Shown in pieces: positions 14,947 through 23,734 of a DNA stretch of 64,000 nt; position 1 is the first letter of the stretch; each line of letters begins with the position of its first letter. The translations under genes and the position numbers were made by a program. Source of the DNA: Actinocorallia sp. API 0066. Lineage in GTDB: Bacteria > Actinomycetota > Actinomycetes > Streptosporangiales > Streptosporangiaceae. Where the stretch lies: positions 124,001 through 188,000 of the forward strand of contig NZ_JAJLQY010000010.1 of the NCBI RefSeq assembly GCF_020991275.1. Direction: 5' to 3'. The notes under the pieces are model-generated. The model made no database searches and was not told the DNA's origin. It was given only the letters and a program-made list of their open reading frames with translations.

Positions 14947-16490
14947 CACGTGAACCTCTTCTTCCGGGCGCCGCGCCGCATCTGGCTCGGCCTGCGCAGC
15001 GGCTCGCCCGCCTCGACCTGGCCGGCCCTGCGCTTCGAACCGTACTCCGCGAGCGCCTCGGCCAGCGCCGACACCGAGGGCTTCTCCGCCATAACGTCGA
15101 CGCGCAGGCCGTATTCCTCGGCGGTCTTGGCCGTTTGCGGCCCGATCACCGCGATCACCGTCACGTTGTGCGGTTTGCCCGCGATGCCGATCAGGTTCTT
15201 CACGGTGGACGACGAGGTGAACAGGACGGCGTCGAACCCGCCGCCCTTGATCGCCTCGCGGATCGGCTGGGGCGGCGGCGCGGCCCTGACGGTCCGGTAG
15301 GCGGTGACGTCGTCGCACTCCCACCCCAGGTCCGTCAGCCCGGAGATGAGGCGGTCTGTGGCGATGTCAGCGCGCGGCAGGAGCACCCGGTTGATCGGGT
15401 CGAGGTCCTCGTCGTAGGGCGGCCAGACCTCGAGGAGGCCGTCGCTGGACTGCTCGCCGGACGGCACGAGGTCGGGCACCACGCCGAACTCGACGAGCGC
15501 GGCGGACGTCTGCTCGCCCACGGCGGCCACCTTCAGCCCCGCGTAGGCGCGCGCGTCCAGCCCGTACTCGACGAACTTCTCACGCACCGCCTTCACCGCG
15601 TTCACGGACGTGAAGACGACCCACTCGTAGCGGCCCGTCACCAGGCCCTTGATAGCGCGGTCCATCTGCTGCGGGGTGCGGGGCGGCTCGACCGAGATCG
15701 TCGGCACCTCGTCGGGCACCGCGCCGTAGGAGCGCAGCTGTTCCGACAGGTCGGCGGCCTGCTCCTTGGTGCGCGGCACCAGCACCCGCCAGCCGAACAG
15801 CGGCTTGGTCTCGAACCACGACAGCCTGTCCCGCCAGCGCACGACGTCCCCGACGACGATCATCGCGGGGGTGTCCATGCCCTTGGTCTCGGCGTACAGC
15901 CGGTTCAGGGTGGTGACGACCGTCTCCTGCTCGGTCGTGCTGCCCATCGCGGTGTAGGCGACCGGCGTCGAGTCGGCGCGGCCCGCCGCCATGATGCCCT
16001 TGGCCGTCTCGCTGATGATGCCCTCGGCGCCCAGCACCACGAGCGTCGCGTCGCCGCCCGCCACGGTGTCCCAGTCGACGCCGCCGCCGGCGGCGTCGAT
16101 GATCCTGACCTCGCGGGTGGCGTCGTCGCGCAGCGGGATGCCCGCGTACTGCGGCACCGCCGTCACCGCCGACACGCCCGGCACGACCTCGAACGGGACG
16201 CCCTCGGCGGCGCACACCTCGGCCTCGCGGGCGGTCGCCCCGCCGAGCCCGGAGTCGCCCGCGACGAGCCGTGCGACGCTGCCGGTGCGGGCCGCCGCGA
16301 GCACGAGCTTGGCGGCGTCCCTGTCGTCGGCGTCGACGATCTCCGCCCCCGGCGCGCACAGCGCGAGCACCTGTTTGGGGCAGGTCGAACGGTTCACCAC
16401 GACCGTGTCGGCCCGCCCGAGCACCTCGGCCGCGCGCAGGGTGAGCAGGCCCGGATCGCCCGGCCCCAGGCCCACGAATGTGACGGTCAT
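14946..16490 (-). CDS. Uroporphyrinogen-III C-methyltransferase / uroporphyrinogen-III synthase fusion
   Basis: 514 aa bifunctional protein. The N-terminal half (1-245) is an SAM-dependent SUMT/CobA-type methylase (VTFVGLGPGDPGLLTLRAAE; VVPGVSAVTAVPQYAGIPL; TPAMIVVGDVV) making precorrin-2. The C-terminal half (about 255-490) is HemD (FGWRVLVPRTKEQAADLSEQ; VVFTSVNAVKAV; DAVLFTSSSTVKNL), cyclising hydroxymethylbilane. The fusion lets uroporphyrinogen III be drawn to sirohaem/cobalamin as well as haem. The basic tail RRGARKKRFT is unusual. ATG 16490 overlaps the hemC stop by 4 bp. Confidence 0.95.
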   Translation of the reverse strand: MTVTFVGLGPGDPGLLTLRAAEVLGRADTVVVNRSTCPKQVLALCAPGAEIVDADDRDAAKLVLAAARTGSVARLVAGDSGLGGATAREAEVCAAEGVPFEVVPGVSAVTAVPQYAGIPLRDDATREVRIIDAAGGGVDWDTVAGGDATLVVLGAEGIISETAKGIMAAGRADSTPVAYTAMGSTTEQETVVTTLNRLYAETKGMDTPAMIVVGDVVRWRDRLSWFETKPLFGWRVLVPRTKEQAADLSEQLRSYGAVPDEVPTISVEPPRTPQQMDRAIKGLVTGRYEWVVFTSVNAVKAVREKFVEYGLDARAYAGLKVAAVGEQTSAALVEFGVVPDLVPSGEQSSDGLLEVWPPYDEDLDPINRVLLPRADIATDRLISGLTDLGWECDDVTAYRTVRAAPPPQPIREAIKGGGFDAVLFTSSSTVKNLIGIAGKPHNVTVIAVIGPQTAKTAEEYGLRVDVMAEKPSVSALAEALAEYGSKRRAGQVEAGEPLRRPSQMRRGARKKRFT

Positions 16491-17398
16491 GGCACCTCCA
16501 TCAGCTTGTCGGCCCCCTCGGCGAAGAGCCGGGCCGCGAGATCGCGTCCCAGCTCCTCGGCCCGTTCTGGGTGGCCGCTCGCGGTGAGCCTGATCTGGCG
16601 CGTGCCGTCGACCGAGACGACCGCCGCCGTCAGGCTCAGTTCTTGCCCGTCCTCCAGCCGCGCGTACGCACCGACCGGCGCGGAGCAGCCCGCCTCCAGC
16701 ACCGCGAGCACGGTGCGTTCGGCGGTGACGGCCGCGCGGGTCGCCGGGTCGTCGAGCACCCGGAGGATGTTGAGGAGCCGGGCGTCGTCCGCCCTGCACT
16801 CCAGGGCCAGCGCGCCCTGCCCCGGGGCGGGCAGCATCGCGTCCGGCCCGAAGACCTCGCCGATCTCGGCTGTCCTGCCGATCCGGACGAGCCCGGCGTG
16901 CGCCAGCACCACCGCGTCCAGCTCACCGGAGGCGATCTTGCCCAACCGCGTGTCGGCGTTGCCGCGGATCGCGACGACGTCGAGATCGGGCCGCAGCGCG
17001 CGCAACTGTGCGACGCGGCGGGGCGATCCGGTGCCGACCCTGGCCCCCGTGGGGAGTTCTCCCAGCTTACCCGGCGCGCACAGCGCGTCACGCGGGTCGT
17101 TCCGGGGCGGGATGGCGACGAGCGCGATGCCCTCGGCGGGCGCGGTGGGCAGGTCCTTCAGCGAGTGCACGGCGAAGTCCACCTCACCGGAGAGGATCTT
17201 CTCGCGCAGCCCGTTGACGAACACGCCGGTGCCGCCCATCTGTGCCAGCAGTGCCTTGGAGACATCACCCTCGGTCGTTACCCCGACCAGCTCCACGGCA
17301 TGCCCGGTGGCCTCGGTGAGCGCGTCGGCGACGAGGCCGGACTGGGTCATGGCCATGAGGCTCTTGCGGGTGCCGAGCCGAAGCGGGGACTGGGTCAC
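16487..17398 (-). CDS. hemC: Hydroxymethylbilane synthase (porphobilinogen deaminase)
   Basis: Polymerises four porphobilinogens into hydroxymethylbilane. 303 aa. The dipyrromethane-cofactor cysteine is Cys238 in LEAGCSAPVGAYA; the catalytic Asp lies in DFAVHSLKDLPT, and the Arg-rich substrate site in GTGSPRRVAQL and RGNADTRL. Starts at GTG 17398 with a GTGA overlap onto hemA and ends in a 4-bp overlap with cobA/hemD, so the operon is translationally coupled throughout. Confidence 0.97.
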   Translation of the reverse strand: MTQSPLRLGTRKSLMAMTQSGLVADALTEATGHAVELVGVTTEGDVSKALLAQMGGTGVFVNGLREKILSGEVDFAVHSLKDLPTAPAEGIALVAIPPRNDPRDALCAPGKLGELPTGARVGTGSPRRVAQLRALRPDLDVVAIRGNADTRLGKIASGELDAVVLAHAGLVRIGRTAEIGEVFGPDAMLPAPGQGALALECRADDARLLNILRVLDDPATRAAVTAERTVLAVLEAGCSAPVGAYARLEDGQELSLTAAVVSVDGTRQIRLTASGHPERAEELGRDLAARLFAEGADKLMEVP

Positions 17399-18702
17399 GA
17401 CGGGCTCCGTTCCTGGCGCGTGAGGTCAGCGCGCGTCACGGCCTCGGGAGCCGCGGGGTCGAGGTCGAAGAGCTCGCGCAGCGCGTCGGCGTAGGAGTCG
17501 CCGCCGGGCGCGGCGGCCAGTTCCTTCACCCTGACGGTCGGCGCGTGCATGAGCTTGTCCGCCACCCGGCGGACGGTCATGGCCAGCTCGTGTTCGGTCT
17601 TGGGGTCGAGGTCGGGGAGCTTGGCGCGCAGCCGCGCGAGCTCCAGTTCCACCACCTCGGCGGCCTTGGCGCGCAGCGCGACGACGGTCGGGGCGACGGC
17701 GGCGGCGCGTTCGGCCGACAGGAAGGCGGCGACCTCGTCGGCGACGATGCGGCGCACCGCCTCCACGGCTTCGGGGCCGATCGCGCGGGCGGCCTCCTCG
17801 GCGGTGCGGAGTTCTTCGAGCCCGGCGAGGCCGACGCCGTCGATGGCGCGGACGGCCGGGTCCACGTCGTGCGGCAGGGCCAGATCCAGGATGAACCTGC
17901 GGCCCGGCTCAAGCTGGCCGGGCCCGATGATCCGCCCCGCCCCGGTACAGGAGACGATCAGGTCGGCGCGGTTCAGCTCGGCGTCCATCCGCTCCAGCGG
18001 CAGCGGCCGGGCGGGCACACCCTCGGCGGCGGCGGACTCGGCGAGGCGGACCGCGCGCGAGTACGTCCGGTTGGCGACGGTGATCTCGCCGACGCCGCTG
18101 CGCGCGAGGGTGGCCACCGCGAGGCCGCTCATCGCGCCCGCGCCGATGACGAGGGCGCGGCGGCCCTCCAGCTCGCCCAGGTGCGCGGAGGCGAGTTGCA
18201 GCCCGACGCTGACGAGCGAGGCGCCCGCCTTGTCGATGCCGGTGTCGGAGTGCGCGCGCTTGCCGACCCGCAGCGCCCGCTGGACGACCTCGTGCAGGCC
18301 GCGCCCGATGGTGCCCTCGTCCTGGCCGAGCCGGAACGCCGACCGGATCTGGCCGAGGATCTGCCCCTCGCCGACGACCATCGACTCCAGCCCGCAGGCG
18401 ACGGCGAACGCGTGCTGGACGGCCCTGTCCTCGTAGTGCACGTACAGGTGCCGGGTCAGTTCCTCCAGCGCGACGCCGGACCGCCGGGCCAGCGCCTCGG
18501 AGATCACCTGGACGCCGCCGTGGAACTTGTCGACGGCCGCGTACACCTCGACCCGGTTGCAGGTGGAGACGATCATCGTCTCGCGCACCGAGTCGTGGAT
18601 CTCGTGCAGCAGTTTGACCAGGTCGTCGCCGGTGACGGAGGCGCGTTCGAGGAGGGTGACGGGGGCCGACCGGTGGCTGAGGCCGACGACGAGCAGGCTC
18701 AT
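17395..18702 (-). CDS. hemA: Glutamyl-tRNA reductase
   Basis: First committed enzyme of the C5 pathway: NADPH reduction of Glu-tRNA to glutamate-1-semialdehyde, the HemL substrate. 435 aa. Catalytic Cys48 lies in MIVSTCNRVEVY; the NADPH Rossmann segment is RRALVIGAGAMSGLAVATL, followed by a dimerisation helix region rich in Glu/Arg. Its start overlaps the rex stop, so it is co-transcribed with a redox-sensing repressor, implying that haem synthesis follows NADH/NAD+ status. Confidence 0.97.
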   Translation of the reverse strand: MSLLVVGLSHRSAPVTLLERASVTGDDLVKLLHEIHDSVRETMIVSTCNRVEVYAAVDKFHGGVQVISEALARRSGVALEELTRHLYVHYEDRAVQHAFAVACGLESMVVGEGQILGQIRSAFRLGQDEGTIGRGLHEVVQRALRVGKRAHSDTGIDKAGASLVSVGLQLASAHLGELEGRRALVIGAGAMSGLAVATLARSGVGEITVANRTYSRAVRLAESAAAEGVPARPLPLERMDAELNRADLIVSCTGAGRIIGPGQLEPGRRFILDLALPHDVDPAVRAIDGVGLAGLEELRTAEEAARAIGPEAVEAVRRIVADEVAAFLSAERAAAVAPTVVALRAKAAEVVELELARLRAKLPDLDPKTEHELAMTVRRVADKLMHAPTVRVKELAAAPGGDSYADALRELFDLDPAAPEAVTRADLTRQERSPS

Positions 18703-19412
18703 GGGTGTACCTCTACGTACTCCTCGTGCGGTCCGCCGGCCTTGCGCTGCTCGTGGAACGCCAGGATCTGGAGTTCGATCGACAGGTCGACCTTGCGGAC
18801 GTCCACGCCCTCGGGGACGCTGAGGACGACGGGGGCGAAGTTGAGCACGCTGGTGACCCCGGCCGCGACCACCCGGTCGCAGACCGACTGTGCCGCCGAC
18901 GCCGGTGTGGCGATGACGGCGATGGACACGCCCTGGTCCTTGATGATGGTCTCCAGCTCGTCTATGTGCTCGACGGTGAGCCCGGCGATGCGCTGGCCGA
19001 CGGTCGCCGCGTCGGCGTCCAGCAGCCCGGCCACCCGGAATCCCCTGGAAGCGAACCCGCCATAACCGGCGAGAGCGCGGCCCAGGTTACCCACTCCGAT
19101 GATGGCCACGACCCAGTCCTGGGTCAGGCCCAGCTCACGCGAGATCTGGTACACGAGGTACTCAACCTCGTATCCGACCCCGCGGGTGCCGTACGAGCCG
19201 AGGTGGGAGAGGTCTTTACGGAGCTTGGCGGAGTTCACGCCCGCGGCTCCGGCGAGCTCCTCGGACGAGACGGTCATCACGCCCCGCTCCTGGAGTCCGT
19301 GCAGGGCTCTCAGGTAGACCGGCAGTCTCGCGACGGTGGCCTCGGGAATGCCTTTGGCCGCGCCTCGCAGATCTCTGCTGGCCGCGCTGTCCTGCGGCTG
19401 CCGGGGGCTCAT
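18699..19412 (-). CDS. rex: Redox-sensing transcriptional repressor Rex
   Basis: Dimeric repressor released from DNA by NADH. 237 aa from ATG 19412. Winged-helix domain about 14-80 (IPEATVARLPVYLRALHGL, AGVNSAKLRKDLSHLGSYGT, the classical Rex recognition region); Rossmann domain from about 85 (VVAIIGVGNLGRALAGYGGF), ending with the domain-swapped C-terminal helix. The start is somewhat uncertain; a GTG further upstream is possible, but AGGAGAGG suits 19412. A Rex-type operator 75-92 bp upstream implies autoregulation and control of the hem genes behind it. Confidence 0.96.
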   Translation of the reverse strand: MSPRQPQDSAASRDLRGAAKGIPEATVARLPVYLRALHGLQERGVMTVSSEELAGAAGVNSAKLRKDLSHLGSYGTRGVGYEVEYLVYQISRELGLTQDWVVAIIGVGNLGRALAGYGGFASRGFRVAGLLDADAATVGQRIAGLTVEHIDELETIIKDQGVSIAVIATPASAAQSVCDRVVAAGVTSVLNFAPVVLSVPEGVDVRKVDLSIELQILAFHEQRKAGGPHEEYVEVHP

Positions 19413-19486
19413 CTCGGGTGGGTCGGCCTCTCCTGCGCGCGCCTCTCCCACCCCGGGAGAGGCGTATTTCGACCAGGTTAACCCTG

Positions 19487-19504
19487 TCGTGAACGAATGC
19501 ACAA
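19487..19504 (-). promoter_or_regulatory. Rex operator (ROP-like site)
   Basis: On the rex-coding strand the site reads TTGTGCATTCGTTCACGA and matches the Rex consensus TTGTGAACGCGTTCACAA at 14 of 18 positions, including both outer half-site cores TTGTG and GTTCAC. Placed 75-92 bp upstream of the rex start. Confidence 0.75.
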
Positions 19505-19605
19505 AGTGCCGAATCCGGTTCTAGACGCTTGTTCCAGGTGGGAGGGCGCACAGGAGCCGACGAATGTGACCGACGCGACATTCGCGCCGCGCCGCGACGG
19601 GGTGT

Positions 19606-19839
19606 TCACCTTGAGGCTAGCGCCCGCCTCAGACGATCTTCATCGACCCGCCAGAAGTCGACCTGGCGGCCGTCCACGAAGGTCACGGGGATGTGGTCGT
19701 GGTACTCGCGCAGCAACGCCTCGTCCCGGGTGATGTCCTTCTCCTCCCAGGGCTCACCGCAGTCGGCCGCCACCCTGACGATCACCGTGCGGGCGTCGTC
19801 GCACAGATGGCAGCCGGGCCGGGAGAGCAGCGTGATCAT
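19606..19839 (-). CDS. Glutaredoxin-like small redox protein
   Basis: 77 aa, a single glutaredoxin/thioredoxin fold with active site CHLC at residues 10-13 (SRPGCHLCDDARTVI), then EEKDITRDEALLREY and the cis-Pro segment HIPVTFVDGRQV. The downstream part DFWRVDEDRLRRAL is usual for this actinobacterial group (glutaredoxin family, DUF836-like). ATG 19839 overlaps the stop of the membrane-protein gene by 4 bp. Its position just upstream of rex suggests redox function, but the partner is unknown. Confidence 0.88.
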   Translation of the reverse strand: MITLLSRPGCHLCDDARTVIVRVAADCGEPWEEKDITRDEALLREYHDHIPVTFVDGRQVDFWRVDEDRLRRALASR

Positions 19840-21122
19840 CGGAGCACCGGCAGGCTGCCGCCGGTCAGCTTGAGGTCGATCACGTTGGTGGCGAGCACGT
19901 GGGTGCGGCTCTCGCCGTGGAACCGGTGCACGTAGGGACGGCCCTGATGCGCGTTGTAGGCGGCGCGGTCGCGGAACAGCTGGTAGGAGATGCGCTGCGT
20001 CGGCGCACCCTCGACCTCGTGGCAGGTGAAGATCAGGATGCCCTCCTCGGCGCGCACCGCCTCGCCGATGAGCTGGTTGACCTGCCTGTCGAACGCCTGC
20101 TCACGGCCGTCCAGGAGGGTGTAGACGACGATCTGGCCGTACGGGCCCGCGGGCGGCTGCTGCGGCGGCGGGGGCGGCGAGGCGAACCAGTCGTCCGGCG
20201 CGAGCGGGCCGGTGGACTGCATCGGCGGCATCGCCTGGGTCGGCGGGCCCGCCGGGGGCTGCGGCGGCAGCGGCCGCTGCCCGGTGTGCCGGCCCGGCGG
20301 CGGGGGCGGCTGCGGCGGCTCCGGCCTGCGCATGCCCTGCGTGTTCTGGCGCGGCGGCTGGTGCGGCCGGTGGGGGTGCTCGTAAGGCGGCTCGTAGGCC
20401 ATCTCGTCCTCGGCTTCCTGCTCTGCTTCGCCGGATTCGTCGTCTTCGTCGTCTTCGTCGGGCTCGGCCGTTGTGGTGTTGGACGCCGCGAAGAAGATCA
20501 GCCCCGCGGCGGCGGCCAGCCCGACGATCTTCAGCAGACCGGGCATCCAGCCGACCGCGATCACGTTGATCATCCCGGCGACCGCGGCGAGGCCGGCCGG
20601 GAGCATGAGCGCGTAGGCGCTCTTGTCGCGCTTCTGGGTGCGCACCACGGCGGTGGTCAGGCCGCCCAGGAGCGTCAGGACGGACAGGCCCGTCGCGCCG
20701 GTGAGCAGCGCCGTCGGGAGCACCCCGTAGGCGTCGCCCGGGTTGGGCACGCCCAGGTCCTGCTTGGCCGTGGACAGCGGGTCGAGGATCAGCACGACGA
20801 GCGCGACGAGCCCGTAGGAGATCCCGACGAGCCGCGCGGCGAACCTGACCTGAACCGGCCGGGCGACCAGTTCGATCAGCCCGACCGCCGCGCACAGCGG
20901 CGCCAGCAGCCCGCCCGTGAGAGCCATCACACGGAACGCGAAGGGGGTGAAGCCCGCGAACGACCCCAGGGCCATCGCGGCGAGCGACAGACCCATGAGC
21001 ACCAGCCCCGCCGACCACACGGCGAGGTGCGCTCTGCGCTCCTTGAGGGCGCTCTGGACCAGCAACCCGGCGCCCACGAGGGCTGCCGAGGTCGCCACCA
21101 GAGCCAGCATTCCTTCGACCAT
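19836..21122 (-). CDS. Seven-helix membrane protein with ABM-like C-terminal domain
   Basis: 428 aa from ATG 21122. Residues 1-210 hold about seven hydrophobic helices. A linker of about 215-335 is first acidic (PDEDDEDDESGEAEQEAEDE), then Pro/Gln/His-rich. Residues 335-428 resemble an antibiotic-biosynthesis-monooxygenase (ABM) ferredoxin-like domain: IVVYTLLDGREQAFDRQV, EGILIFTCHEVEG, ISYQLFRDRAAYNAH. ABM domains include quinone oxygenases and haem-degrading IsdG types, so a link to the nearby haem operon is conceivable but not shown. Coupled to the glutaredoxin gene by a 4-bp overlap. Confidence 0.75.
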   Translation of the reverse strand: MVEGMLALVATSAALVGAGLLVQSALKERRAHLAVWSAGLVLMGLSLAAMALGSFAGFTPFAFRVMALTGGLLAPLCAAVGLIELVARPVQVRFAARLVGISYGLVALVVLILDPLSTAKQDLGVPNPGDAYGVLPTALLTGATGLSVLTLLGGLTTAVVRTQKRDKSAYALMLPAGLAAVAGMINVIAVGWMPGLLKIVGLAAAAGLIFFAASNTTTAEPDEDDEDDESGEAEQEAEDEMAYEPPYEHPHRPHQPPRQNTQGMRRPEPPQPPPPPGRHTGQRPLPPQPPAGPPTQAMPPMQSTGPLAPDDWFASPPPPPQQPPAGPYGQIVVYTLLDGREQAFDRQVNQLIGEAVRAEEGILIFTCHEVEGAPTQRISYQLFRDRAAYNAHQGRPYVHRFHGESRTHVLATNVIDLKLTGGSLPVLR

Positions 21123-21239
21123 CGCGCCCCCATGGTGCCCGATGAACCACGGTGAGGCGTACCGGGAGGGCAACTTCTCACCGTTTTTCCATGGAGGACG
21201 CCATTGCCCGGCTACTCAACGGTATCTAGGGTGGCAGGC

Positions 21240-21809
21240 GTGCCGAAGGTCACGCGCGCGGAGCCACTCGACCCGGAAGTCCTGGTCGAGCGCGCGCGCA
21301 GGGGCTGCCGCGACGCGTTCGGCGCCCTCTACGGCCAGTACGCCGACCTGATCTACCGGTACGTCCACGCCCGCGTCGGCGCCCAGCCGCTCGCCGAGGA
21401 CCTCACCAGCGAGACGTTCGCGCGCGCGCTCCGCCGCATCGGCGACTTCACCTGGCAGGGCCGCGACTTCGGCGCCTGGCTCGTGACGATCGCCCGCAAC
21501 CTCGTCGCCGACCACTACAAGTCCGCGCGGCACCGGCTCGAACTCACCACCGACGAACCGCCCGAGACGCCCCTGGAGGGCCCCGAGCGGGCCGTCGTGG
21601 ACGCCATCGCCTACCAGGTCCTGTTCCAGGCCGTCCGGCGGCTGGGGGCCGAGCAGCGGGCCTGTGTGGCGCTGCGGTTCCTGCACGGCATGACCGTCGC
21701 CGAGACGGCCCAGGCGATGGGCAAGAACACCGGGGCCGTCAAGGCGCTCCAGCACCGCGCGGTGCGCACCCTCGCCCGCACCCTGCCCGCCGACCCGAGG
21801 GCCCTGTGA
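21240..21809 (+). CDS. ECF-type RNA polymerase sigma factor, BldN-like
   Basis: 189 aa. Sigma region 2 about 20-90 (AFGALYGQYADLIYRYVHARVG, LAEDLTSETFARALRRIGDFTW), region 4 about 125-180 (LGAEQRACVALRFLHGMTVAETAQAM, GAVKALQHRAVRTLA). GTG 21240 is preferred for its AGGGTGG site; GTG 21231 is possible. In Streptomyces coelicolor the developmental sigma factor BldN lies beside rex-hemACD, so this is a positional BldN candidate (inference). It lacks the N-terminal extension that is processed in Streptomyces BldN. No anti-sigma gene is adjacent. Confidence 0.87.
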   Translation: MPKVTRAEPLDPEVLVERARRGCRDAFGALYGQYADLIYRYVHARVGAQPLAEDLTSETFARALRRIGDFTWQGRDFGAWLVTIARNLVADHYKSARHRLELTTDEPPETPLEGPERAVVDAIAYQVLFQAVRRLGAEQRACVALRFLHGMTVAETAQAMGKNTGAVKALQHRAVRTLARTLPADPRAL

Positions 21810-21923
21810 CCGGCGGCGGGTGTTCTGTGACGACGATCCCGATTCGGCGCCGACGGCTCGGAAACCGGCCGTGCCGTGGCTAGGCTCTCAAGGAGACGAC
21901 GGGGAGCGGAGACGATCACGAGC

Positions 21924-22799
21924 ATGCGGCGCTTCTGGCACAGACACGAGCAGGACCCGGTGGACGCGGGCAAGGTCGCCGCCGAGGCGGTCCAGACCCT
22001 GCCGACCCTGGCGGACCCGGCGGCCGCCGCCTTCTTCGACGTCGACAACACGATGATGCGCGGCGCGTCGATCTACCACTTCGCGCGCGGCCTGGCCAAG
22101 CGCAAGCTGTTCACCACCCGCGACCTCGCCCTGTTCGCGTGGGGCCAGGCGGTGTTCCGCGTGCGCGGCACCGAGAACGCCGACCACATCGGCACCGCCC
22201 GCGAGACGGCGCTCGGCTTCGTCGCGGGCAAGTCCGTCGACGAGCTCGTCGCCCTGTGCGAGGAGATCTACGACGACGTCATGGAGGACCGGATCTGGCA
22301 GGGCACCCGCAGCCTCGCCCTGTCCCACCTCGACGCCGGACAGCAGGTCTGGCTCGTCACCGCGACGCCGGTGGAGATCGCCCGGGTGATGGCCCGGCGG
22401 CTCGGCCTGACCGGGGCGCTCGGCACCGTCGCGGAGACCGTGGACGGCGTCTACACCGGCCGTCTCGTCGGCAACCTCCTGCACGGCCCGGCCAAGGCCG
22501 AAGCCGTGCGCGCGCTCGCCGACAAGGAGGGCCTCGACCTCACACGCTGCTCCGCCTACAGCGACTCGGCCAACGACCTGCCCATGCTCACCACCGTGGG
22601 CGACCCGCACGCGGTCAACCCGGACGGCGAGCTGCGCGACCGTGCCAAGGCCGACGACTGGCCGATCCACGACTTCCGCACCGGCCGCAAGGTAGCGCTC
22701 GTCACGCTGCCCGCCGCCGCCGGCGCGGGCGCGCTGGCCGGGGGCGTCGCCGCGGGCATCGCGCTGCGCCGCCACTACCGCGCGCCCGTCCGCTTCTGA
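21924..22799 (+). CDS. HAD-IB family phosphatase (SerB1-like)
   Basis: 291 aa. HAD motif I AAFFDVDNTMMRG (nucleophile in DVDNT), motif II VTATP, motif III/IV SAYSDSANDLPML. Between them a helical cap. The C-terminus has one probable membrane helix (VTLPAAAGAGALAGGVAAGIAL) with a short basic tail, so the enzyme may be membrane-bound. Equivalent position to M. tuberculosis serB1 (Rv0505c) near the haem block; phosphoserine specificity is not proven. ATG 21924 is chosen; the longer frame adds only Arg-rich sequence. Confidence 0.87.
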   Translation: MRRFWHRHEQDPVDAGKVAAEAVQTLPTLADPAAAAFFDVDNTMMRGASIYHFARGLAKRKLFTTRDLALFAWGQAVFRVRGTENADHIGTARETALGFVAGKSVDELVALCEEIYDDVMEDRIWQGTRSLALSHLDAGQQVWLVTATPVEIARVMARRLGLTGALGTVAETVDGVYTGRLVGNLLHGPAKAEAVRALADKEGLDLTRCSAYSDSANDLPMLTTVGDPHAVNPDGELRDRAKADDWPIHDFRTGRKVALVTLPAAAGAGALAGGVAAGIALRRHYRAPVRF

Positions 22800-22807
22800 G
22801 CCGGTGG

Positions 22808-23734
22808 CTAGAAGGCCGGGCCGCGCCGCAACAGCAGGTCGTAGACCATCTGCTGGACGGTCTCACGCACCCTGTCGGTGAGCTCGTAGACCGCCATGGG
22901 GTCGTCGGCCTGCTCGGGGTCGTAGTCGTCCACCGGGATCGGCTCGCCGACCTGGATCATCCACTTGGACGGCAGCGGCACCACCCCGAGCGGCCCGAGC
23001 CACGGGAACGTCGGCGTCACCGGGAAGTAGGGCAGCCCGAACAGGCGGGCCAGGAGCCGGATCTCGCCGATCTTCGGGTAGATCTCCTCGGCCCCCACGA
23101 TGGCCGTCGGCACGATCGGGACCCGCGCGCGCAGCGCCGTCGCCACGAACCCGCCGCGACCGAACCGCGCGAGCCGGTAGCGCTCGCTGAACGGCTTGCC
23201 GACGCCCTTGAACCCCTCGGGGAAGACCCCGACGAGTTCGCCCTTCTCCAGCAGCCTGGCGGCGTCCGGGGGCGTCGCGAGCGTGTGCCCGGACTTGCGG
23301 GACAGGTGCCCGAGGAACGGCACCTGGTAGACGAGGTCGGCGCCCAGCAGCCGGATGTCACGGTCGAGCGCGTCGTGCAGGCCGACCTGCAACATGATGG
23401 CGTCCAGCGGCAGCACACCGGAGTGGTTGGCGGCCAGCAGCGCGGAACCGGACGCGGGCACGTTGTCGAGACCGTGCAGCTCCACCCGGAACCAGTGCCG
23501 GTACAGCAGCCGCGCGAGCGGGATCAGCACCGACTCGGTGAAGTCCGGGTCGTAGCCGAACTCGTCGACCTCGTACTCGCCCGCGACCCGGCGGCGCAGG
23601 AACGCCAGACCCGAGGCGAGCGCGTGCTCGACGGGGTTGCGTTCGGGCTCGGGGCTTCCGTAGTCGTACAGCGGGATGACCCGGGCGACCGGCTCGGCCG
23701 CGTCGTCACCGTCACGGCCCTCTTGCGCGTTCAT
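22808..23734 (-). CDS. PlsC-family acyltransferase (1-acylglycerol-3-phosphate type)
   Basis: 308 aa. The acyltransferase domain has the HxxxxD motif in ANHSGVLPLDAIML, the acceptor-phosphate motif GVFPEGFKGVGKP, and IVPTAIVGAEE. An N-terminal extension of about 70 residues is charged and lacks a signal peptide. The start ATG 23734 shares its A with the stop of the epimerase gene (TGATG), matching the galE2-like/Rv0502-type gene pair of mycobacteria. Probably acylates a phospholipid precursor at the inner membrane face; exact substrate unknown. Confidence 0.88.
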   Translation of the reverse strand: MNAQEGRDGDDAAEPVARVIPLYDYGSPEPERNPVEHALASGLAFLRRRVAGEYEVDEFGYDPDFTESVLIPLARLLYRHWFRVELHGLDNVPASGSALLAANHSGVLPLDAIMLQVGLHDALDRDIRLLGADLVYQVPFLGHLSRKSGHTLATPPDAARLLEKGELVGVFPEGFKGVGKPFSERYRLARFGRGGFVATALRARVPIVPTAIVGAEEIYPKIGEIRLLARLFGLPYFPVTPTFPWLGPLGVVPLPSKWMIQVGEPIPVDDYDPEQADDPMAVYELTDRVRETVQQMVYDLLLRRGPAF

